In this document: one piece after another, positions 27,245 to 35,959 of the stretch | How the letters are laid out: each line of letters opens with the position of its first letter | Position numbering within the stretch: the first letter of the stretch is position 1 | NCBI GenBank assembly: GCA_963839475.1 | Contig: CAWIVH010000013.1 | Coordinates: 124,001 to 188,000 of the forward strand | Source of the DNA: CAWIVH01 sp963839475 | GTDB taxonomy: Bacteria > Acidobacteriota > UBA6911 | Reading direction: 5' to 3' | DNA length: 64,000 nucleotides | The notes under the pieces: model-generated | Told to the model about the DNA's origin: nothing | The model's input: the letters and a program-made list of their open reading frames with translations, nothing else | The model's database searches: none | Position numbers and translations under genes: made by a program

Positions 27245-29017
27245 GTGCAACTTGAGCCGACCAACCTCGCGGACACACGAGGACCGGCGTGGCCAGACCG
27301 CGTTGGGCTGGCGATCCTTCTCGCTGCGGCTGCCCTGGTTTTCAAGGAGGCGCTCCGCGGTTACTTTGTGCAGGATGATTACGCCTGGCTCGTCGCCACG
27401 CGCTTCGGGAACATTCAGGAATATCTCCGGAGTTTCCTCAGGTTCCACCCCGCATCCGTATACCGACCGCTCAGTCAGGAAACGGTGTTTTGGCTCGGCC
27501 AGAAGTTCTTCGGCCTCCAGCCGGTGGCGTTTCACCTCCTCAACATCGCCTTCCACCTGGCGTCGGTGGCAATGCTCTACTCGTTCCTGCGGACGTTCGC
27601 GCCGAGGGTACCAAGCCTGCTCGGAAGTTTTTTCTTCGCGGCGCACAGCGCCCATGTCCGGTCCGTCTACTGGATTGCGGCAGTTTCTGAGCCGATGGCC
27701 GTGACCTTCTTCCTCGCATCGCTGTATCTCTTCAGGCGCGCGGTGCTTGAGGAACGCCCAGGATTCGTATGGGCCGCGCTGTTCGCGATGTGTCTCGGCG
27801 CGGCATCGAAGGAGTCGATCCTGACCTTGCCCCTGGTGCTGGCTGTTTACTGCCTGATCTTCGCGCGGCGGAAGTTTGCCTGGACTGCGCCGTTCTTCCT
27901 AATATCCGCCCTTTATTTGGTGGCCAAGCTCAACAGCGATCTTCCAGCTGCACCCTACCCGCTCGAGTTCAACGGGAATACCCTTCGAAACCTGCAGGCA
28001 TACTTAACGTGGTGTAGCGGCATGTCCGAGGGATTCATCCGGGTCGTTCTGCACGCCGAGCCGACCCGACTCTATCCGTGGACCGCTCTTCTCGTCTGCG
28101 TGCTTGGTACGGTCTTCTTCCGGGCGGCACGCGATCGAAAAACCGCTGTCTTTGCGTTGATCTGGTTCGCAGTTTCTATGCAGCCATTCCTCTACTTTCG
28201 CCAGCAGTCATTCGGTTACTACCTCGCTCCCGCGCTCGCAGCGGCATCACTGCTGCTGGCGTCGGCCGTTCCCGCATCTCGTCCTCGCTTCGCGTGGGGG
28301 GCCCTCCCGGGCACTGTGGCGATGCTGCTGATCTTCGCAGCAGTGTCGTATGCGAGCATCCGGTCGGAGGGCGAGTGGTGGAATGCTCGCACCCGGGTAG
28401 GAAAGGAGATTCTCGAGCAGCTTGCAACGTTTGACGGCGTGGTCCCCTGGAATGGGCGTGTTTTCGTATGCGGGCTCACCTCGAACGAGCTCGGCACGCT
28501 CCACTATGAAGGCGCCCTGCGAGCATTCGGCCTGCGGCCCGAACGCTTTGTACTGGTCGGCGTAGGCAACCCGCTCGCCGGTGATTTGCGAAGGTACGCG
28601 GAATCGGAGGAATGCCGGCTGTCTCGCTGTGTGGTCTTCAGAAACGGGTACTTCGAGGACCGGACGGATCAATTCCGCAAGAACCCGCTGGCTTTCCTGG
28701 CTGTCGTGCCTGAAGGGTACCTGGACAGACCCGAGGTTTCGATCGAAGCAGGGCCTGTCGAACTCGTGAGGGGACGTGACGAACTCTACTTTCGAGTCAG
28801 AAACCTCCACGGAAATGAGATCGACCTCTTGTACGAGCTCGACGGCGTCCCGATGCCGCCCATAACTCACTGGCGTCTGAGTCCGGACTGCTCGGCGCGA
28901 GTTTTCGTTGAACCCACGACACCGCCCGGTCATTATCGGTTTGTCGCAGTCCGCGAGTCCCAGATTCCGAATCCCCGGAACTGGATCCGTGTGGATGCGT
29001 CGTTCCTCATCCGCTAA
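27245..29017 (+). CDS. Polytopic GT-C-type membrane protein (putative glycosyltransferase)
   Basis: 590 residues; GTG start at 27245 with GGAGG about 8 bases upstream. The first predicted loop has the acidic pair QDDYAWL, where GT-C enzymes bind lipid-linked donor sugars. About ten hydrophobic helices follow (e.g. HLLNIAFHLASVAMLY, MCLGAASKESILTLPLVLAV), in the pattern of dolichol-phosphate-mannose mannosyltransferase and TMTC-like proteins. The last ~180 residues are soluble and probably periplasmic. Acceptor unknown. No partner genes lie alongside; the downstream RND pair is about 190 bases away. Confidence 0.7.
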   Translation: MQLEPTNLADTRGPAWPDRVGLAILLAAAALVFKEALRGYFVQDDYAWLVATRFGNIQEYLRSFLRFHPASVYRPLSQETVFWLGQKFFGLQPVAFHLLNIAFHLASVAMLYSFLRTFAPRVPSLLGSFFFAAHSAHVRSVYWIAAVSEPMAVTFFLASLYLFRRAVLEERPGFVWAALFAMCLGAASKESILTLPLVLAVYCLIFARRKFAWTAPFFLISALYLVAKLNSDLPAAPYPLEFNGNTLRNLQAYLTWCSGMSEGFIRVVLHAEPTRLYPWTALLVCVLGTVFFRAARDRKTAVFALIWFAVSMQPFLYFRQQSFGYYLAPALAAASLLLASAVPASRPRFAWGALPGTVAMLLIFAAVSYASIRSEGEWWNARTRVGKEILEQLATFDGVVPWNGRVFVCGLTSNELGTLHYEGALRAFGLRPERFVLVGVGNPLAGDLRRYAESEECRLSRCVVFRNGYFEDRTDQFRKNPLAFLAVVPEGYLDRPEVSIEAGPVELVRGRDELYFRVRNLHGNEIDLLYELDGVPMPPITHWRLSPDCSARVFVEPTTPPGHYRFVAVRESQIPNPRNWIRVDASFLIR

Positions 29018-29208
29018 CGTCGATCCATCCCGCACGGATTCCCTCCCTGTATCATGACCGCACGCCGGTTTTATTGAAGGGCATACATAGGTATCAGCAT
29101 TCCTGGATGACATCCCTCAATGTTTTCTCCAAGATTTTGTTCAGCGCTCGGCCTAATTGGATTAATATGCATCGTCGTGCAAATAACGATAGGAAATGAG
29201 AAATCTTA

Positions 29209-30513
29209 ATGAAATCCAATGCATCTCTTTTATTCCCGATTTTCCTGGGATTGCTCGCTGCCGGTCTGTCGGCCTGTGGCGGGGGGAACTCGACGCAAGT
29301 CGGAGCCCAGCCGGGTAAGGGCGGCAGCGGCCAGCGCCGGCCCGCAGTCCGGGTGAAGACCACCCCCGTTCAGCGGATCGCACTCCAACGCCAGGTGACC
29401 CTTTCGGGGACCTTGATGTCGCCGAATCAAGTTCGTGTCATCAGTGAGGTTCCGGGCCTCGTCAAGGAAGTATCGGTCGAGCTTGGACACGAAGTGAAAG
29501 CCGGCGCAGTTCTGGTTCGATTGGACACCGTTGCGCTGGAGCTGGACGCCGAACGAGCTGAGAGCGCCCTCCGTCAGACCGAAGCACAGCTTGGTATTGC
29601 TGAAGGCAGTAGTTCCGTACCGCCGGACGAACAGATAGCCTCCGTTCGGAGCGCCGCGGCCAGTCGCGATGATGCCAGGGCTCAGTTGATGCGCGCCCGC
29701 GACATGAGTCGGCAGGGCCTCCTCCCGAAAGCCGATCTGGAAACAGCGGAGACCCGGTCGAAAGTCACCGAGGCAATCTGGCAGGCAGCCCTCGAAAATG
29801 TCCGGTCGCTCAAGGCCAGCCTCCAGGACCGCCGCGCAGCCTATGCGCTGGCGCGCAAGCGGCTGAATGATGCCGTCGTCCGTGCTCCCATCGACGGTTC
29901 GGTTTCCGAACGACTGGTCCAGCTGGGGCAGTACATCCGCGAAGTCCCGGTAGTAACGCTTGTACAGATGAACCCGCTTAAGCTTGTGACTGCCGTCCAG
30001 GAAAAGTACGCCCACGCGATCCGCAAGGACCAGCAGGTCGAATTCCGCGTGGAATCGCTCCCGGACACCGTTTTCAGAGGGAAGGTTGCGTTCATCAGCC
30101 CCGCTCTCGATCAGGCAACACGAACACTCCCCGTCGAGGTTCTGGTCGACAATGCGAACCGCCAGCTGAAACCGGGCTTTTTTGCCCAGGGAGCCATCCT
30201 CACGGAACTTGAGGAGAATGTTGTGGCCGTGCCGGAACAGGCGGTCTCGACCTTGGCTGGAGTCTCATCGGTTTACGTGATCAAGGATGGTGTGGTGCGA
30301 CAGCAGAATGTCAGATTGGGTGCCCGCGAGGGGACGTTGCTGGAAGTGCTCAGCGGACTCAAGGGCGACGAGATTCTTGCAGCAAGCAATCTGAATGAGC
30401 TCGTGAGCGGCATTCCAGTGATAACCGGGGAAGCAAGGGAAGCTGAACCGGCGGGCACGCCCGAAGGTGGTCCCCGCCAGCGACGTCAGCGCCCGGGCAA
30501 GGAAGGAAACTGA
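29209..30513 (+). CDS. RND efflux periplasmic adaptor (membrane fusion) lipoprotein
   Basis: 434 residues. The lipobox LSAC (Cys at ~24) marks an inner-membrane lipoprotein. The HlyD/AcrA layout is visible: beta-barrel and lipoyl half-motif (VRVISEVPGLVKEVSVELGH, GAVLVRLD), a long alpha-hairpin (~95-190), the second lipoyl half (VRAPIDGSVSERLVQLGQYI), then the barrel (FRGKVAFISPALDQATRTL) and membrane-proximal domain. It would join the RND pump next door to an outer-membrane channel, which is not in this window. Separated by 62 bases from the pump gene, so one operon. Confidence 0.9.
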   Translation: MKSNASLLFPIFLGLLAAGLSACGGGNSTQVGAQPGKGGSGQRRPAVRVKTTPVQRIALQRQVTLSGTLMSPNQVRVISEVPGLVKEVSVELGHEVKAGAVLVRLDTVALELDAERAESALRQTEAQLGIAEGSSSVPPDEQIASVRSAAASRDDARAQLMRARDMSRQGLLPKADLETAETRSKVTEAIWQAALENVRSLKASLQDRRAAYALARKRLNDAVVRAPIDGSVSERLVQLGQYIREVPVVTLVQMNPLKLVTAVQEKYAHAIRKDQQVEFRVESLPDTVFRGKVAFISPALDQATRTLPVEVLVDNANRQLKPGFFAQGAILTELEENVVAVPEQAVSTLAGVSSVYVIKDGVVRQQNVRLGAREGTLLEVLSGLKGDEILAASNLNELVSGIPVITGEAREAEPAGTPEGGPRQRRQRPGKEGN

Positions 30514-30575
30514 GGGACATACAATTTGACCCTCACGAACAGCCCGTCGAAATTCGGGGGCCAGGAAGCAAGACG

Positions 30576-33500
30576 ATGAAACTCGCCGATATCAGCATTC
30601 GTCAGCCCGTGTTCGCGGTCATGATGTCAGCCGCTCTCGTAACTTTGGGTCTCTTCTCCTACCGGACTCTGGGCGTGGATCTAATGCCCAAGACGGAACC
30701 GCCCGTGGTGAATGTTCATATCAGGCTGCCGGGTGCGAGTGCCGAGGAGATGGAAACCCAGATCACCAAGCCTGTCGAAGAAGCGGTCAACACGGTGGAT
30801 GGCATCTATGAATTGAGGACCCAGTCCAGCCAGGGGAGCGCCTCCGCCACCATCACGTTCGATATCGAGAAGGACATGGAAACGGCCGTGCAGGATGTCC
30901 GGGACAAGATCGCCGGCATCATCGGGCGATTCCCGCGCGACATCAATCCCCCGTCGATCACCAAGTCGGACCCCGACTCCGCCCCGATCCTGACGCTGGC
31001 CATATCAGGCGACCGCAATCCCAAGGAATTGACGGAGATCGTGGACAAGCGGATCAAGCAGGCGCTGGAGTCCGCCTCAGGCATCGGCGAGATCGTGTTC
31101 TTCGGTGACCGCCGGCGGCAGATTCAACTGCTGGTCAACGCCGAAAGGATGAGCGCCTACGGTCTGACGATCGACCAGATCCGCTCGGCTATACAACGCC
31201 AGCATGTCGAGATCCCCGGGGGGACGTTTATTGCCGGCTCGTCGGAGATTGCGCTTCGGACCATGGGCAGGTTCTCCGAGGTGACGGATTTTAACCGCGT
31301 CATCCTCTCACAGCGCGGCGGGTCGACAGTAACTTTCGGCGACATCGGGCGCGTTGCAGACGAGGTCCAGGAACCCCGCAGCATCGCGCTGCTGGATGGC
31401 CGCCCGTCGGTGTCGCTTTCGATCCGGAAACAGCCCGGGACCAATACTGTTGCGGTGGTAGACAATGTCATGGCGCGCCTGGACCAGATCCGCCAGCTCC
31501 TTCCATCCGACATTCAGATTGCCGTGCGACGTGATCAATCCGTGTTCATCCGCCGGTCGATTAATGACATCCAGCATCACCTGGTTCTGGGGAGCATCCT
31601 GGCCAGCCTGGTGGTTTTTTTCTTCCTGCGCAACGGTCGCAGCACGATTATTTCCGCACTTTCGATTCCGGTTTCCCTGATCGGCACCTTCATTGCCATG
31701 AAGGTAATGGGGCTGACCCTGAACAACATGACGCTGCTGGCCCTGTCGCTGGCCACCGGAATAGTCATCGACGATGCCATCGTGGTACTGGAGAACATAT
31801 ACAGGTACGTGGAGGAGAAGGGTGTCTCGCCGGCTGAGGCGGCATCGGCGGCCACGAAAGAGATTGGATTAGCCGTTTTGGCCACCACACTCTCGCTGGT
31901 CGTGATCTTTCTGCCGGTGGTCTTCATCACCGGAGAGATCGGCCAGTACCTTCTCTCTTTTGGTATCGCATCGGCCACGGCGATCATGTTGTCGATGTTC
32001 GTATCCTTCACTCTGACTCCGGCGCTTTGTTCCACCTGGCTCCGCACTTCGGATGCGGCGGTCCACGGAAAGCGATCCAAAGACAAGGGGCTCTACGCCG
32101 CGATGGACCGGGTCTATGGACGGATGCTGCGGTGGAGCCTTCATTACAGGTTTGTGATGCTCCTGATCGCGATCGCAGTTTCGATCTCCGCAGTCTATCT
32201 TTTTCCGCGCGTCGGCCGGGAACTGGTGCCGGAAGATGACCAGGGCGAATTCAGCGTGAACGTCAACTTGCCGCGCGGAACCACACTGAGGCGCACCGAG
32301 GAGTTCCTGAAGGACATTCCCGGCATCTTGAAGGGCCTCCCGGAAGTCCAGACGGTGTTTACCAATATTGGCGGGGGCGGCGCGAGCTACTTTGTCGGGT
32401 TAACGCCGCTCGGCGAACGGAACATCTCTCAGCAGGAAGTCATCCGCCAGGCCCGTGCCACTCTCACGCGGCGTTATCCGGGAACGCGGATCAGTGTTTC
32501 GGGCGGGACCGATATCTCCGGCGCTTCGACGGCTGGAGGCGGCGGTGGAGGCCGGGGTGGGGGCGGATCAGGCGGGGGCAACCGCCTGAGTCTATCCATT
32601 CAAGGGCCCGACATCGATCAGCTTCAGGTGTACACGCTTCAATTGATGGAAAAGATGAAGGAAATCCAGGGTGTCGCGGACGTCTCCACGAACTTCGAGC
32701 CTACGCAGCAGGAACTTCGCATCATGATCGATCGCGTTCGAGCCGCGGACCTCGGTGTCAATATCGATTCATTGGCATCGAATCTGAGAACGCTCGTCGG
32801 CGGGGAGGAAATCTCCAGGTTCAAACAAGGCGATGATGCCTATGAAATCAATCTCCGCCTCGATGAACCGTTCCGCAACGATCCCGCCAAACTGGGGGAT
32901 TTATTGGTGCCCGCCTCAAACCAGCGCGCTATCCGGGTCAGCGAAGTTGCTCAACTGCGGCTGGAGAACGGGCCGGCCAGCATCAACCGCTACAACCGCC
33001 AACGCCAGATATCGGTCTTTGCCAACCTGGACAGGATCCCGCTCGGCGAGGCCATTACGCGTGCGCGCAACAAGGTCGCCGAGATGAACATGAAACCGGG
33101 GTACGAAGCTGTTTTCACGGGCAGCGCAAGGACACTGGCCACGGCGACGAACGACTTCACTTTGGCTATGGGCCTGGCAGTCGTGTTTATCTACATGGTC
33201 CTGGCTTCGCAGTTCAACAGCTACGTGCATCCCCTGACCATCATGACCGCACTTCCACTCAGCCTCCCCGCGGGGCTGCTGGCCCTCATGGCCTTCGGGA
33301 TGACCCTCAATGTCTACAGCGGAATAGGCATGCTGATGCTTTTCGGGGTTGTGAAAAAGAACTCGATTTTGCAGGTGGACTACACCAACACCTTGCGAGC
33401 TCGAGGCATGGAACGTCACGAGGCCCTGGTGTCGGCCAGCCACGTCCGGTTGCGGCCCATCCTGATGACCACCGTTTCGATCATTGCGGGCATGCTCCCG

Positions 33501-33719
33501 ATCGCCTTTGGGCGAGGAGCGGGTGCCGGCTCACGGGCGTCGATGGCGGTGACCATCATCGGCGGCCAGACGTTGTGCTTGTTGCTCACGCTCCTGGTTA
33601 CGCCCGTGGCTTATTCCTACTTCGATGATCTGCGGGAGTGGAGATTCTCCAGGCTTCTTGCCTGGATCCGGACGCGCAAGGCCGGCGAGGTTGCGGCAGA
33701 GGGTTCACCCCCGGCTTGA
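30576..33719 (+). CDS. RND family drug/solute efflux pump (AcrB/HAE1 type)
   Basis: 1047 residues, the normal size for AcrB-like pumps, with twelve membrane helices in two halves. TM4 has the proton-relay Asp pair (GIVIDDAIVVLENIYRY), and the TM10 lysine is present in GVVKKNSILQVDY. The periplasmic porter starts VNVHIRLPGASAEEMETQI. An odd feature is a glycine-rich insert (STAGGGGGGRGGGGSGGG, ~residue 655) in the second periplasmic loop. Exports drugs, lipids or metabolites with the upstream adaptor; substrate not predictable. No local regulator is seen. Confidence 0.93.
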   Translation: MKLADISIRQPVFAVMMSAALVTLGLFSYRTLGVDLMPKTEPPVVNVHIRLPGASAEEMETQITKPVEEAVNTVDGIYELRTQSSQGSASATITFDIEKDMETAVQDVRDKIAGIIGRFPRDINPPSITKSDPDSAPILTLAISGDRNPKELTEIVDKRIKQALESASGIGEIVFFGDRRRQIQLLVNAERMSAYGLTIDQIRSAIQRQHVEIPGGTFIAGSSEIALRTMGRFSEVTDFNRVILSQRGGSTVTFGDIGRVADEVQEPRSIALLDGRPSVSLSIRKQPGTNTVAVVDNVMARLDQIRQLLPSDIQIAVRRDQSVFIRRSINDIQHHLVLGSILASLVVFFFLRNGRSTIISALSIPVSLIGTFIAMKVMGLTLNNMTLLALSLATGIVIDDAIVVLENIYRYVEEKGVSPAEAASAATKEIGLAVLATTLSLVVIFLPVVFITGEIGQYLLSFGIASATAIMLSMFVSFTLTPALCSTWLRTSDAAVHGKRSKDKGLYAAMDRVYGRMLRWSLHYRFVMLLIAIAVSISAVYLFPRVGRELVPEDDQGEFSVNVNLPRGTTLRRTEEFLKDIPGILKGLPEVQTVFTNIGGGGASYFVGLTPLGERNISQQEVIRQARATLTRRYPGTRISVSGGTDISGASTAGGGGGGRGGGGSGGGNRLSLSIQGPDIDQLQVYTLQLMEKMKEIQGVADVSTNFEPTQQELRIMIDRVRAADLGVNIDSLASNLRTLVGGEEISRFKQGDDAYEINLRLDEPFRNDPAKLGDLLVPASNQRAIRVSEVAQLRLENGPASINRYNRQRQISVFANLDRIPLGEAITRARNKVAEMNMKPGYEAVFTGSARTLATATNDFTLAMGLAVVFIYMVLASQFNSYVHPLTIMTALPLSLPAGLLALMAFGMTLNVYSGIGMLMLFGVVKKNSILQVDYTNTLRARGMERHEALVSASHVRLRPILMTTVSIIAGMLPIAFGRGAGAGSRASMAVTIIGGQTLCLLLTLLVTPVAYSYFDDLREWRFSRLLAWIRTRKAGEVAAEGSPPA

Positions 33720-33893
33720 ACCTTTTTCGAACGGAAACTGAGGCGCCGCCCACGCCGCGTAACAACACTCGATCGCGGAAGCATTAATTTCAGAGCCATA
33801 AGACGGTTCATAGGGTTGACCTCGACCAAGGCATGAGTTTTCTTTCTGACTCGTGGCCCGGCCGGAATTCGAGGATCCAGGATGCTCCGGTTT

Positions 33894-35057
33894 TTATTGC
33901 TCCACCCAATAGCCCGAAATTGAAAGCACAGAATTCCCATAGCGCTGAGAGATCCATACGGTTGTACCCGGGCTTGCATAAATTCGGAGATTAGGGGAAC
34001 GAGAACTCTGGGTTCCATTCGCGAGCGATGAGAGTTTATGCCGTGCCTTTTGCCCGTTATGTGTAGTTTCGATGATGGAGTCGTCAACTGACCCTAAATA
34101 AGGATTGTCTGCCCCGAGGCCACTGACACTTTCTATCACGAGGTACTTCCCGAGTGGGACTGCAATGGAAGCTTCGAAACTTGGGCCACCCGTCATGTGT
34201 CCAACCGGGACGTATTTACAGGTGATTTCTGTCTGGAAGGCGTTGATGGCAGTATCCAAATCGAGATTGTACGTGACCACAGGGAGGGTGGCATATTGTT
34301 GTCCATCGAGGCGCAGAGTTACCGCCACGACTGGTTGGTCCGCAGCAACCTCCAAAGTTCCTGAATAATTGTCCAAGCCGGGAAAGAACGGCTCCTCGTC
34401 CAGGAATCTTGCCATATGCTCCCCGGGCCGAATCTGTATTGACTTTGATGCGACTGAATGGCCTGACGCGTCAAGTCGATTGATTTGCAGGTTAACCACT
34501 TTCGCGTTGGGATTTGCCAATGCAATGCCAGTGTCGGTGCCGGCACTATGATTTACGTTTCCGAAGAGTTCGAATTTGCCGGCTAAAGCACTGGGCAGTA
34601 CGCCCACCTGGCTGATCAGAGATCCGCCCGAATCGGCATATTGGAATACCTCGGTTGCACTGAATTTCCCCGGAGAAGAAAGCCTTGCCCAGCCAACTTT
34701 GGCCGCTCCCTCTCCTGCGATCGTAACATCCTTCGTTCCGCCCGCGGGCAGCTGAATCTGGCTCTTCAGCATGTTATCGCCGCTGGATCCGGTCAACGTG
34801 AAGTCTATCGATTGCGTGGTCTCGGATGAATTGTGCACTGTGAAGATGGTTTTATATCCCCCCCCGACCGCAACCTGGGCAAAAAACGCCTCCTTTTGAC
34901 CAAATTGGGCAAATAGAAAAGGATTGAGATAGCAGATGCTCGCAAAAAGCAGAAGTAAGGTCAGCTTCGAGCGCCGGTCGGCAAAGAATCCTGATTTTTG
35001 CAGAAATTCAGCTCGAGCATGCCTGATAACCAGAGGATGCGAGATTTTAATATGCAT
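33894..35057 (-). CDS. Secreted hypothetical protein of beta-sandwich type
   Basis: 387 residues from the ATG at 35057, which has GGAGGT close upstream; a longer in-frame start lacks one. A hydrophobic segment (LTLLLLFASICYLNPFLFAQ) near residue 30 acts as signal or anchor. The remainder is beta-rich: IFTVHNSSETTQSIDFTLTG, LPAGGTKDVTIAGEGAAKVG, SGTLEVAADQPVVAVTLRLD. This resembles exported Acidobacteriota proteins with Ig-like or HYR-like folds, but no named family is recognised. Convergent with the RND operon. Confidence 0.65.
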   Translation of the reverse strand: MHIKISHPLVIRHARAEFLQKSGFFADRRSKLTLLLLFASICYLNPFLFAQFGQKEAFFAQVAVGGGYKTIFTVHNSSETTQSIDFTLTGSSGDNMLKSQIQLPAGGTKDVTIAGEGAAKVGWARLSSPGKFSATEVFQYADSGGSLISQVGVLPSALAGKFELFGNVNHSAGTDTGIALANPNAKVVNLQINRLDASGHSVASKSIQIRPGEHMARFLDEEPFFPGLDNYSGTLEVAADQPVVAVTLRLDGQQYATLPVVTYNLDLDTAINAFQTEITCKYVPVGHMTGGPSFEASIAVPLGKYLVIESVSGLGADNPYLGSVDDSIIETTHNGQKARHKLSSLANGTQSSRSPNLRIYASPGTTVWISQRYGNSVLSISGYWVEQ

Positions 35058-35432
35058 ATAACCTCCGCTAATAAGGAAATATTCGTTGGCCTGCCTTGAG
35101 ACCAATGGAGATGACTGTTGCAGAAGTCGCGGTGTTTCTGTCGCCATGGTCTTCCGGCTCGAGTGATTCCCGTCCGCCGGGTCGGCACCCCACTAGGAGA
35201 TGTTGTATCTGCTTCAGCCCGATTATCGCAACTGTCCAGAACTCGGAACCGATCATACACGGGATTCTAGGCCTAAACGATTTTGCAGGATATGAGATTT
35301 TCACAGAGGTCTCATCTCAAGTTGCCTCCCTATGCCCATAGTTCCATCCAAAGGGAGTTCAGCAAATTCAGGTGCTTCAGGGGTACTGTCAAGTTAAGCC
35401 GACTTCAGCGACAATGGCTTCATGGAACCTAT
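35058..35432. other. Intergenic, nothing recognised
   Basis: 375 bases upstream of the secreted protein gene on the minus strand and next to a transposase scar. Contains the ribosome site and presumably the promoter of that gene. No other feature seen. Confidence 0.35.
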
Positions 35433-35888
35433 CTAGAGAGAATACAGGTTTCGTTGGAAGGTCAGCCACGAGGGGCCGGTCTTATCCGGATCCGGCCGGC
35501 AGTTTGCGGCAAGGATGCGGCAAACCATGTCCCTATCGATCTCAATTCCGAAAGCCAAGGCGATCTACTGAGCAATGCGTGGACAGACCCAAGCGGGATT
35601 GCGTTGCTTCATCCAGACTACCGCTTTGATTAGATCTTCGCCCCGTCGTTTGGGGCCAGGTGTGGCGCTGCGTTTCGGGGAGAACAGCAGACAGTACTTA
35701 CGGCTCTTCACTGTCCGGTGGAGGGTCAAAAGAGTTGAGGTTTTCAGAACGATTGCTGAACGGATCAGGCGGCTGGTTCGAATGTCCAGAGCACACAAAC
35801 CGGCAGCAATGCGATATGAAATTTGGAACTCGCCAGGGACACGTGTTATGGCCGCATCGTGATGCCTGAGGGATTTTGCCTTCCCCAT
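35433..35888 (-). pseudogene. IS3/IS481-like integrase-type transposase remnant with nonsense mutation
   Basis: The minus strand reads LHRTVKSRKYCLLFSPKRSA, then GPKRRGEDLIKAVVWMKQRN and PAWVCPRIAQ, then a TAG, then in the same frame IALAFGIEIDRDMVCRILAA and GPSWLTFQRNL before a second stop at 35433. This is the N-terminal HTH_21 region of an integrase-core transposase common in soil bacteria. The TAG replaces a Gln codon. The DDE core is missing. Confidence 0.7.
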
Positions 35889-35959
35889 GAAAGGGAAACC
35901 ATTGTGTATCCGTGCCCTGGTAAAATAGAATCCACACGAAAGAAGGAAAGGACTCTTTT

